From Pictodentalium vernedei (lineage: Eukaryota; Mollusca; Scaphopoda; Dentaliida; Dentaliidae): 64,000 bases of DNA. Both the position numbers and the translations under genes were made by a program. The notes under the pieces were generated by a model. That model saw only the letters and a program-made list of their open reading frames with translations, had not been told where the DNA came from and made no database searches. The stretch is taken from positions 534,152,971-534,216,970 of the forward strand of contig CM062297.1 of NCBI GenBank assembly GCA_031216915.1. Reading direction: 5' to 3'. Below, one piece after another: positions 55,989-64,000 of this stretch. Each line of letters starts with the position of its first letter. The stretch's first letter is position 1.

Positions 55989-56811
55989 GAAAACCTGTCA
56001 ATCAACACATTCCGCTAACCAATCAGTGGCGCCGACACATACGCGCTAGGCGTCTGGTCGGATGGGAACAATGGAGCATGCCCTGGAAACAAGAAAATGT
56101 TGATGCGTACACCAAGCAGCAGAGTTAAAATCTTCCAGAAGAATCTTTCGTATTCATACCATGAATCATTTCAATGAATTCTCTTCTAATGAATTGGCCT
56201 ATGCGTTTAACTTCAAACGAATCCCAGACAGTGCGCTACGTACTTGGTTAATGCATATGAGCGGAGAAGACACGACATTTTATGGAAATTAATATATCTG
56301 TTGACGACTTTAGGTGGGCCATCCTAATTGAATACTAACTACCACATCCTCATTGGTTTTAGCAGTAATACACATAAGTTTCATGTGTGTTTTATATATC
56401 ACTAGCTGATTCACCCCGCGGGGGGGGGGGGGGGGGGCTGCATATGTGGTGCCAAAATCTCGAGAAACACGAAAATTTTAACCCGATCGAATCGAGATGT
56501 AAGGAGATATGAGGCCGCATGAGTTTGCGTATCGCAGGTCCCAGAGAGAACATGAGTTCCTGTATCGCAGGTATGAGTGAGTGTGTGTGTGATTGTGTCG
56601 GTGGATGTGAGTGTGTGTGTATGTGGGGGGGGGGGGTATGTGTGTGTGCATGCAAGTGAGCAAATGTGTGTGTGATTGACAAATGTAAGATTGCAGTGAG
56701 CATGCGAATTACAAACATTATTGTGACATATAGGCCAAGTTGGCCGGGTCAATTTTCTGTTCAAACAACGTTTTATATTATTATGATGCACATGTCACAT
56801 TAATAAGGAAA
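55989..56811. other. No gene; G-run and GT-rich low complexity
   Basis: A G tract at 56,418-56,436 and TG-rich sequence at 56,578-56,650 (including a second G tract). ORFs on the minus strand here are artefacts of CA-rich sequence. Confidence 0.45.

Positions 56812-56871
<60 letters not shown>
56812..56871. repeat. (TTAC)n microsatellite, about 15 units
   Basis: Uninterrupted tetranucleotide repeat. Confidence 0.95.
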
Positions 56872-57402
56872 ACCTTCGAAAAAAAGTTCTGTTGTACTGT
56901 TGAAATATGACTTGTCAATTAAAGTCTGGTGTGTGTTTGCTTTCTAAAGTGTGCGTGATAGGTAAGGATGGTTTGATAAACTTGATATTGTACTTGTGTT
57001 GCGGCCATGATATAACTACAGAGGCTTAAGCAGCTTAACAAAAACCAGTAAATAAACGTAAATCTGAAAACCCCTAACCAGCAGAAAGCATCGCAGGTCC
57101 CCCGAGTCCGAATGCCAATGACTGAGTTTTTCTTCAACCACCCCCCCCCCCCCCACCCCCCCCGCTCCACACACACACACTCGCTATCTCAATATTTTAA
57201 TCAGTTGTGAGGTTTGTGATCCCAAAAAGGTGGGAGCCGATATTACACAAACTTAAAGAAAGTGTAAGCTCGAAGGTAGCTGCTTTGGATTGAAGAGGTG
57301 GTGTTAATGGGGTCGAAGTTGGGGTAAGGCTAGATATAAAAAAGAAAGGGAAGAGATACCACTGTTTGATTGCCAGGATGCAGTGTATTCAGAGACCGCG
57401 TG
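56872..57402. other. No gene; C-run and CA microsatellite at 57,140-57,182
   Basis: Contains a C-rich tract followed by a short (CA)n. No ORF or repeat family recognised. Confidence 0.4.
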
Positions 57403-57406
57403 CAGG

Positions 57407-58003
57407 TATGACCGTGGGGAACGGCCGTCGATATCTGCTTTGAAACAATGGTATTCAACTGATGACTCGGAGACAAATTAAAGATGATAACAATTTAATA
57501 TTGAATCTGGTAATCCAAATGTCTAACAGTAATCAACATTTAACAACTAGTCTTGTTGGATATCCGAACAATTTTACAGCAATAGCTCATGGGATTTCCC
57601 AATAAAATGAAGCAGAGTAACGTTTGGAAATCCAAACTATATCTGAATTCTTACTTGTGATCAAGGCTATATATACAATATAATAAATGCGTCATGTCAT
57701 AACAAGTTTACTTGATATAAAGATTAAAGTAAGCTTTCACTGGGTCTTAATGATATGCCTTCTTAACTTAGTGAATAGAGCTTAAATAAACAATGGAGGA
57801 AAACAATGAATAGAGGCAACTTGTTAACAACTTCTATAAGAGAGGCTTGCTGTCACACGACGATGAAGAAATATGCCAAGTTTGAAACAAATGAAATTGA
57901 ATTGAACAAAATGCGAACAGTAGATTGTGAATGCAGTATAATAATAGTAAATTTGTCTTTTTGATTCGAAAGTTTATCATGGCCTGTACACGCTCCGGTG
58001 ATA
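57407..58003 (-). repeat. LTR (3' LTR in element orientation), 597 bp
   Basis: Begins TATGACCGTGGGGAACGGCC and ends CACGCTCCGGTGATA on the plus strand. Against the other LTR I find only single-base length differences at about five spots and no substitution. Termini are TAT...ATA rather than TG...CA, so the exact edge could shift by a base or two. Confidence 0.88.
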
Positions 58004-58470
58004 TAATCTCTGCCGCTCCAATTGATGCGACCCGCAGCAACACATTTAAGCCATTAAAATAGTAACGTCCCAAAATTCCGAAATACAAAAAAATTATGGT
58101 CGCTTGTACCGCCGGTGTCTCTTATGTTCAGGAGTTCCCGGTCTTGACAAAGTTGGACGAAGGCCCGGGATTCTACTCTGATTGTCCCGGATGTACTCTC
58201 GAGCTGCCTCGTCCAACTCACAGTCTTTAACCCATGAGTTATCAGCATCTGGATGGTCTCTCCATTTAATCAGATACTGAAGGCCAAATTGCACGGACCT
58301 ACAATATCTGATCACAGTCTCAGTAACTCTTTTTGGCTGGACAGTGTTTTCGGACGGTTGTGGGACGGATAGAGCTGAGCACTCCTCCGCGGCGTCTGAA
58401 TTGAAATGTTTTTCATCTGGGGGAACATTGAACAGGCGTGTCGGTGGAAGTTGGTGCTGCGTTGACACTG
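58004..58470 (-). pseudogene. Integrase C-terminal fragment with chromodomain-like motif
   Basis: The minus-strand frame 58,094-58,468 (124 codons) holds YLIKWRDHPDADNSW preceded by a VIRYCR strand. This is the aromatic/W-pattern of a chromodomain at the integrase C-terminus in chromodomain-bearing Ty3/gypsy elements. A basic, Arg/Lys-rich tail follows. The catalytic part of integrase is missing. The fragment directly follows the gag-like part, so the deletion junction lies near 58,410-58,470. Confidence 0.6.
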
Positions 58471-58851
58471 ACGTCGACTTTTAATGGAGAGTTAATATAA
58501 GTTTGAGTACTCACTGAGTTTTTGTGGATGTGTTTGTCTGTTTCTGTAAAAACACTTGAAGCACATACACTAACTTCTGGTGATTTATTGGAACTCTGTG
58601 GGAACTGAATGTTCTGATGCCGGTAAGTCTGTTGTTGTAGCTGTTCGGTGTTTTTCCTTTTGTTGTAGTCCGTCATACGCCGCCTCATCTCGTAGTTTAT
58701 TTGCAGTGGATTTTTGCGGTGGTTGTTTTTTCCATGACAATACCAACGTGGTGGAATCTTCACTAGTCTGGAGAGTCCATTGCATCTTCATTTTATTCAG
58801 ATGAAGATTATCAAGGATTGTCTGCATATTGTCGGGTAATTTGTTGAACAT
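58413..58851 (-). pseudogene. gag-like N-terminal region, frameshifted
   Basis: Minus-strand frames 58,585-58,851 and 58,413-58,763 overlap and read as one protein with a frameshift near 58,680. The first begins with ATG, about 90 bp after the primer-binding site, and has a hydrophobic/aromatic strand followed by a Lys/Ser-rich linker. The second continues with a basic EMRRRMTDYNKRKN segment and a Thr/Ser-rich low-complexity part. No zinc knuckle remains. Assignment to gag rests on position and composition, so it is tentative. Confidence 0.45.
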
Positions 58852-58938
58852 CTTTAAATTTATAGTATCAGTTGGAACGTGGTACCTGGATCGTTGGACA
58901 AGCTAAAAAGATGTCCAGTCGCGGATTCTCTCACCAAT

Positions 58939-59532
58939 TATGACCGTGGGGAACGCCGTCGATATCTGCTTTGAAACAATGTATTCAACTGATGACTCGG
59001 AGACAAATTAAAGATGATAACAATTTAATATTGAATCTGGTAATCCAAATGTCTAACAGTAATCAACATTTAACAACTAGTCTTGTTGGATATCCGAACA
59101 ATTTTACAGCAATAGCTCATGGGATTTCCCAATAAAATGAAGCAGAGTAACGTTTGGAAATCCAAACTATATCTGAATTCTTACTTGTGATCAAGGCTAT
59201 ATAATACAATATAATAAATGCGTCATGTCATAACAAGTTTACTTGATATAAAGATTAAAGTAAGCTTTCACTGGGTCTTAATGATATGCCTTCTTAACTT
59301 AGTGAATAGAGCTTAAATAAACAATGGAGGAAAACAATGAATAGAGGCAACTTGTTAACAACTTCTATAAGAGAGGCTTGCTGTCACACGACGATGAAGA
59401 AATATGCCAAGTTTGAAACAATGAATTGAATTGAACAAAATGCGAACAGTAGATTGTGAATGCAGTATAATAATAGTAAATTTGTCTTTTTGATTCGAAA
59501 GTTTATCATGGCCTGTACACGCTCCGGTGATA
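58939..59532 (-). repeat. LTR (5' LTR in element orientation), 594 bp
   Basis: Matches the other LTR except for single-base indels: GGGAACGCCG vs GGGAACGGCCG, CAATGTATTC vs CAATGGTATTC, CTATATAATAC vs CTATATATAC, and GAAACAATGAATTG vs GAAACAAATGAAATTG. Confidence 0.88.
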
Positions 59533-59536
59533 CAGG

Positions 59537-61500
59537 ACACAGGGAGACCTGTAACAGCATTTATACATGTACATGTATTCTTAAGCATATAGAGCAGTGG
59601 ATGTGATTCGGTGGCATTCATTATTTTAGTTTTCTGTCAATAAAATGGGAGTGCATTGTGTTAAATTTACAAGAGATGAAGGATTTACGTTCTCGCTTGG
59701 GGATGTCATCTGGACCAGACTCGAACAGATGTCTCACCACCTTGTCAACTCCCAGTCCGTTTTGGGCTGTCCGTACCCTCAAAAGGTGATTGACTTTAAG
59801 CATTAAAGGTGATCGGCGATGTTCACTAGAAAGATGATTTATATATATGCTTACAAAACACGCCGGACGCAATAATTTTACAATTTTTTTGTTCCAATTA
59901 TAAAAGCTGTGGCATGTGCCTTCAGGACCCTAAGATCCGTATAACTCAATGAAAGAAGAAAGGCCCACTGGTATTTAATAGCATCTGCTTACTGACATAC
60001 TAAATTAGTTCATATTGAAGCCAGTGCTTTCCCCACAGGTGGATGGGCCACCTTTATGCTACTTTTATGATTCCCTTTAATGCATATTTTGTTTTTTATT
60101 GAAACTTGCTATTAATCTGCAACTATTTGCTTGTGTAAAAATGAAAAAAAAAGTGTCAAAATCAGTTATCAAGCCACAAAATCTTAGCTGGTCGCGCGTT
60201 GTCTCGCCACTAATAAAGTTAAACATTTGATTTATCGCGGATTGCACTTTCTGTTCCCTTTTGCAATTTTTATCGTTTGAAGTTCGTCTTCTGGACTAAT
60301 ACCCAGTACTCTAGGTCTGGGGTCGCCATGGTTGCACGCAGTGCTTGATAACGTGTCACTGACGCGTGTTTGAATGTCTTGTATCCCGGTTTAACAGAGA
60401 TTGTATGTGCCCATTTTGCAGTGGACAGCTAGAAATTCCTATTCATGGAGGGTCATATTTTTTTTAGGGCGCTAGGTCGATATCGAAGACTGTAAACCTA
60501 AGGTGTAGGCCTCAATATTTCAAAAATCATGGAAATCATATTTAGTTTCCGTCATTTTGCATCATGGGAAACGATCGATAACGATTTTCCCGTTCCGTCG
60601 ACAGGGGTGTAAAAATACAGCAAAAGTTTCGCCCTGCAGAACTAATACGAATAGGCTTTAAATGCACTTGCCCGCCCTGATTTTTCTACGCGACTCACTT
60701 TTGTCACTCGGGCTTTCATCTTCATTTCTTTTGTTTTAACAAATGGAACAAATTTTGCCACGGTTAAGTGACTGGCGCGAGGACGTTTTAAGGCTGGAAT
60801 CCCAAACCAGCAATCCGCCAGAGAGACTGCAATACTAGGCGTCTTAAACTTCGCTTGAACCAAAACAGTTGTTCTGTTCTTATGACTTGTCAGCTTAACG
60901 ACACTGCAATGGTGACCAGCCGAGCGTGATCTTTAAGGCTTTAATGACCAAAAGTCAATAAAAAATTGAAAAGATTCGAGATATCAAAGTCTGAAATGAT
61001 CACTTATAATATATTATTTAAAATCAGCAATGGAACGATGCAATTTAAATTTGGTGAGAGATATGGCATCACATATGGCGAAGACCCTGTCAGCAATGTC
61101 GAAAATAGCTGAGTTCTTTGATAGCTAATTTGATTACCTCTCTTACAGTACTAGACTGGAATTACCTTTCTGCATTACAGACATTTTCATGCTTCTGGTG
61201 ACTGAGTTCGAATTTACCATTCGCACAGTCATTACTTCCCATTACACCGGTTCAGAGTTGGTTGAGTGGCAGATGAAGGACTTTATGAAACACTGTAGGG
61301 CCGGGGGAGGTGGAGGCGTACCTAGGCTCAAGTTTACCGGCGTGCAGTGTCACTCACTGTTACGGGTGAGTATTAATGCTGGAGACTTGGCAGCAATGAC
61401 ATTCTGTTAAGTTGGTTGGTCGTGAGATGAGAATGATGCATTATTCATTTGAACTGTAGGCTGTATACTGGCGATCTGGGCTGATTTTTTTTTATCCGTC
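59537..61500. other. No gene recognised
   Basis: Mixed-composition sequence without intact coding frames. Minus-strand ORFs at 59,621-59,872 and 60,642-60,863 are under 85 codons and carry no motif. An exon of a host gene cannot be excluded. Confidence 0.35.
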
Positions 61501-61506
61501 TTGGTA

Positions 61507-61665
61507 CCAGGCGCGTAGCCAGGATTAAAATTTAATGGGGGGGGGGGATGAGAATTTTTGGAGGGAAAAACTGAATACATTATACAGACACCGAAAGGTG
61601 TCTAGCGCACGTGCACAGAGAGAGGGGGGGGGGGGGTTAACGCCCCCCCCCCCCCGAAAAAAAAT
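61507..61665. repeat. Dispersed-repeat-like segment with G/C runs
   Basis: CAGGCGCGTAGCCAGGATT followed by a G-run (61,538-61,549), a short dyad CACCGAAAGGTG and inverted G/C runs (61,625-61,655). The opening sequence is similar to a repeat I recall as frequent in marine invertebrates, possibly a hAT end; this is recollection, not proof. Confidence 0.35.
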
Positions 61666-61802
61666 TGATTTTTAGATGCTCTGACTGAGGCGGCTTATGG
61701 TGGCATTTGGCCTCGAACATGCAGAAAATTCCAAAAGGAAAATGTTTATTGTTTTCCTCATAAAGTAGGATAAATTCATCAGCCGCTCGTTCGGTCAGCT
61801 AC

Positions 61803-61853
61803 TCGGCTAATAATCATCTGGACATAAATAATTCATGTCCCGATGATTATTGG
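61803..61853. repeat. Imperfect hairpin (AATAATCATCTGGACAT / ATGTCCCGATGATTATT)
   Basis: Seventeen-base arms around AAATAATTC with two mismatches. Function unknown. Confidence 0.5.
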
Positions 61854-62084
61854 CCGGATAGCCACAGGACGAATGGCAGTCCCATTTTATGTATAATATA
61901 TTAACATTCGTGTCAGGTGATCTTTTTAGAATTTGGGGAAGCCAACTTAATTATTACACCTTCCTCATCAACTTCAGGTGTGAAATCTTTTGAAAAGGAC
62001 CATTTTTTAAACGTTTTGAGAGACACAGAAGTAGTATAGCTCGCACGTTTGAGGTGCAGGTTGCAGGACCCCCCGGTGCAGGAC

Positions 62085-62300
62085 CCCCGGAAGTGACGTC
62101 ATGTCACGTGACGTAGTGGCGCCATGTTGTGTTGTCATGGTAAACCCGCGTGAGCGGCCATGTTTTGACGTCATCTCCATAGTGATACGTGGTGTGAGTG
62201 CGCATAGCGCAGCGCGTGTTGTTAGGGTGATAACGTGTTTCCGTCGTCCATTTTGTATACTGGAGGTCGCCATCTTGGTTTCTATGGTAGCACGTGATTG
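62085..62300. promoter_or_regulatory. Candidate CpG-rich promoter: ETS-CRE composite, E-box, YY1 motifs
   Basis: CCGGAAGTGACGTCA (62,087-62,101) combines an ETS site with a CRE. GTCACGTGAC (62,103-62,112) is a perfect USF/TFE-type E-box. A second CRE TGACGTCA is at 62,166-62,173. YY1-type GCCATNTT stands at 62,121, 62,157 and 62,269, and another CACGTG at 62,291. CpGs are frequent here and sparse in the rest of the window. This combination is typical of housekeeping, often bidirectional, metazoan promoters. The YY1 core at 62,269 places an ATG (62,273, minus strand) in the arrangement AAGATGGC, suggesting transcription to the left, but the downstream 88-codon frame has no domain. It could also be repeat-borne. 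Confidence 0.5.
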
Positions 62301-62930
62301 CTATGTTACCCAATTGTTCTGCAATAAGACGGGTATGTCGGATGGTATGTTCGATTGTAGAAGAGTAAATCTAATTACCACAAACAACCCGACAATCCAT
62401 CCAAATCACCAAAATCCACCCGAAATCACCGAAATTGACTTTATTTCCCCATTTTATCGGTTTAGTACGTAGTGCTATAGTACCGAGAGGGTATCGGGGG
62501 TGCATTCGACTGAAGTGGAGTAATGTTCTGGCTTAGAATTCTCCCATAATCCCTTTTTTTGGATCCCATGACGTGTTATTTCCCTATTAAGAATTGCACG
62601 TAGTGCTATAGGACAAATTTACCCAGAATTCTTCTGCTTCTATCTATATATGCAATAGTTTACGTCTATCTGGCCATGTTCCTTTGTTCTAGAGTATACT
62701 CCAGTAGCGCAGAAGAGCCTATTATTTGGAACAGTTTACCTTATTATTGCTATATTTAGCAATTTCTGGTCTAAACTTGTTAGTTTTGACCCTATTCCGT
62801 GTACTCTTGTTGTTTCATTTATCTAACTAACCATCAGATTGCTTGATTTCCCATAATGCAGTTATCTCCGTTGTGTATAACAAAAGCCTATATCCAATGG
62901 CACCCCCAATTTTAGCACCCCCTTTTTGAA
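62301..62930. other. No gene recognised
   Basis: Contains two similar short blocks, GTACGTAGTGCTATAGTACC (62,465) and CACGTAGTGCTATAGGAC (62,598), and AT-rich DNA. If the upstream region is a promoter firing rightward, a first exon with a donor-like GGGTATGT near 62,332 is conceivable but unsupported. Confidence 0.3.
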
Positions 62931-62949
62931 AAAAACATATGACCTTTGG

Positions 62950-63530
62950 CACCCCTCCTTTTTGTCATATGTGCTTATGGGAAAAGGCACAATGTGACAC
63001 AATATGCCCTATCACATAGGCACATGCTTTATGTGCCAATATGTGCTTATGTGAAAAAGGCACAATGTGACACAATATGCCCTATCACATAGGCACATAC
63101 GGGTATTTGAGGATACCTATGGCCTGGTATTGTATTATTCGAGGATACCTACTAGAGAATCCCTTTTTTGTCATATGTGCTTATGTGAAAAGGCACAATG
63201 TGACACAATATGCCCTATCACATAGGTACATGTTTTATGTGCTTATGTGAAAAGGCACAATGTGACACAATATGCCCTATCACACAGGCACATACGGGTA
63301 TTTGAGGATACCTATAGCCTAGTATTGTATTATTTTTGAGGATACATATCTAGGATACCTTCTGGAGAATCCCCTTTTTGTCATATGTGCTTATGTGAAA
63401 AAGCACAATGTGACACAATGTGACCTATCACATAAGCACATGCTTTATGTGCCGATATGTGCTTATGTGAAAAGGCACAATGTGACACAATGTGCCCTAT
63501 CACATAGGCACATACGCATAAAATGGGATT
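62950..63530 (+). repeat. Composite tandem repeat, period about 208 bp, three copies
   Basis: TTTGTCATATGTGCTTATG starts at 62,961, 63,167 and 63,377. Inside each copy a subunit of about 70-75 bp, GCTTATGTGAAAAGGCACAA, GTGACACAATATGCCCTATC, ACATAGGCACAT, is itself repeated twice. The copies are linked by GGGTATTTGAGGATACCTAT. The last copy is truncated. CACAT/ATGTG elements are inverted within units. Confidence 0.85.
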
Positions 63531-63612
63531 CCATAGCCACAGGCGTTTTCGAAAAAGGGATTCCGCAAAATGGGATTCCAAAAAAGGGATTCCACAAATG
63601 GGATTCCGTTTC
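63521..63612 (+). repeat. Short tandem repeat with GGGATTCC core
   Basis: AATGGGATTCC and AAAGGGATTCC occur at irregular spacing of about 15-30 bp five times, with a related ATTGGATTCC at 63,837. It looks like a degenerate minisatellite. Confidence 0.6.
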
Positions 63613-64000
63613 CATCTTGTCGCCAAAGCTCCACCGCCACTGCTGGTCTATGGTCTATCTGTCCTATCATTAGCTTCAACAACAGTCTTGTTCCACTGCG
63701 GCCTTGTACCAGTACTATTGGCTAAACTACCATCAATTACTTCCTAGCTATACCTTCGCTGAAGCTTTCAAAATGTTCCATCTGATTTCCTCTGTATACA
63801 TATAAGGCATTCCGTAAGTGGCCCAGTCCGTAAAAATTGGATTCCGTGTTTTTACATCGACACTCGAGGGTATGGAAAGGGTTTGATAACACCCAATTCA
63901 ACAATGACTACAAGACTCTGATGACAACCAACCACTACAAAACAATAAAGGTACAGATCCAACATAACCAAGATCGAAGTAAACATAACAAAGTGAAAGA
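63613..64000. other. No gene recognised
   Basis: Nothing supported to the end of the window. Confidence 0.35.

Larger units (their letters stand above)
57407..59532 (-). mobile_element. Young, internally deleted Ty3/gypsy-like LTR retrotransposon
   Basis: Two direct LTRs (57,407-58,003 and 58,939-59,532) enclose 935 bp of internal sequence and are flanked by CAGG (57,403-57,406 and 59,533-59,536), a 4-bp target duplication. On the minus strand the first bases after the 5' LTR hold a candidate primer-binding site (TGGTGAGAGAATCCG), and a purine-rich GGAGCGGCAGAGA stands just before the 3' LTR. Internal frames keep a gag-like N-terminal part and a chromodomain-bearing integrase end but no protease, reverse transcriptase or RNase H. 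It is a non-autonomous deletion derivative. Confidence 0.85.

Noticed and set aside
56392..56791. His/Thr/Pro-rich minus-strand ORFs
   Set aside because: Translation of CA/TG-rich low-complexity DNA and a poly-G tract.
62007..62273. 88-codon minus-strand ORF beginning at the YY1-type ATG
   Set aside because: The position is suggestive, but the peptide shows no domain and traverses the regulatory motifs themselves; kept as a remark under the candidate promoter.

Overview
The window looks like non-genic, repeat-dense DNA from a eukaryote, most likely a marine invertebrate and probably a mollusc. I infer this from tRNA-derived SINEs, elements ending in CCGT/ACGG microsatellites plus tandem cores of about 150 bp (the architecture described for oyster 'pearl'/Helentron-type elements), piggyBac-, hAT- and pogo-like MITEs, LINE and Ty3/gypsy remnants, and the absence of any bacterial-style operon. 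The species cannot be fixed from sequence alone. I see no intact host protein gene, tRNA or rRNA. The only recognisable coding stretches belong to mobile elements and all are broken, plus one degenerate unassigned remnant near 33.4-33.9 kb.

Region 1 (1-33,054) is a nest of elements. The outer one is a DNA transposon with inverted repeats of roughly 0.9 kb: the left arm is split into 29-147 and 28,743-29,555, and the right arm is 32,168-33,054. Between the arms lies a frameshifted XPG/FEN-like nuclease ORF (30,718-31,814). The left arm is interrupted by a 28.6-kb insertion (148-28,733) flanked by a 9-bp duplication (CTATAGTAT). The right arm keeps the uninterrupted version of the same site at 32,934-32,942. 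The insertion has its own imperfect inverted ends and a subterminal 12-bp dyad. Its cargo is mainly two diverged satellite arrays, A (4,697-19,000) and B (19,570-28,140), both of 153-bp monomers and both with higher-order repeats. A piggyBac-like MITE and two SINEs lie inside it.

Region 2 (33-45 kb) holds a degenerate coding remnant, a piggyBac-like MITE, two members of one tandem-core element family (E1 at 34.9-36.4 kb; E2 at 38.5-41.7 kb, with a different element E3 nested in it), a pogo-like MITE with a perfect 34-bp-arm palindrome, a tRNA-SINE, a hAT MITE and several hairpin elements. Region 3 (45-54.5 kb) has an 868-bp tandem duplication carrying a SINE, another SINE with an internal 120-bp duplication, three more piggyBac-like MITEs, and a broken LINE endonuclease interrupted by a hAT MITE with a clear 8-bp target duplication.

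Region 4 (54.5-64 kb) has an AT-rich 63-bp satellite, microsatellites, a very young internally deleted Ty3/gypsy-like LTR element (57,407-59,532), a CpG-rich stretch with ETS, CRE, E-box and YY1 motifs that could be a promoter (about 62,085-62,300), and a 208-bp composite tandem repeat. The most interesting object is the 28.6-kb element: it is delimited to the base by its target duplication and a preserved empty-site copy, and it carries about 23 kb of satellite DNA.
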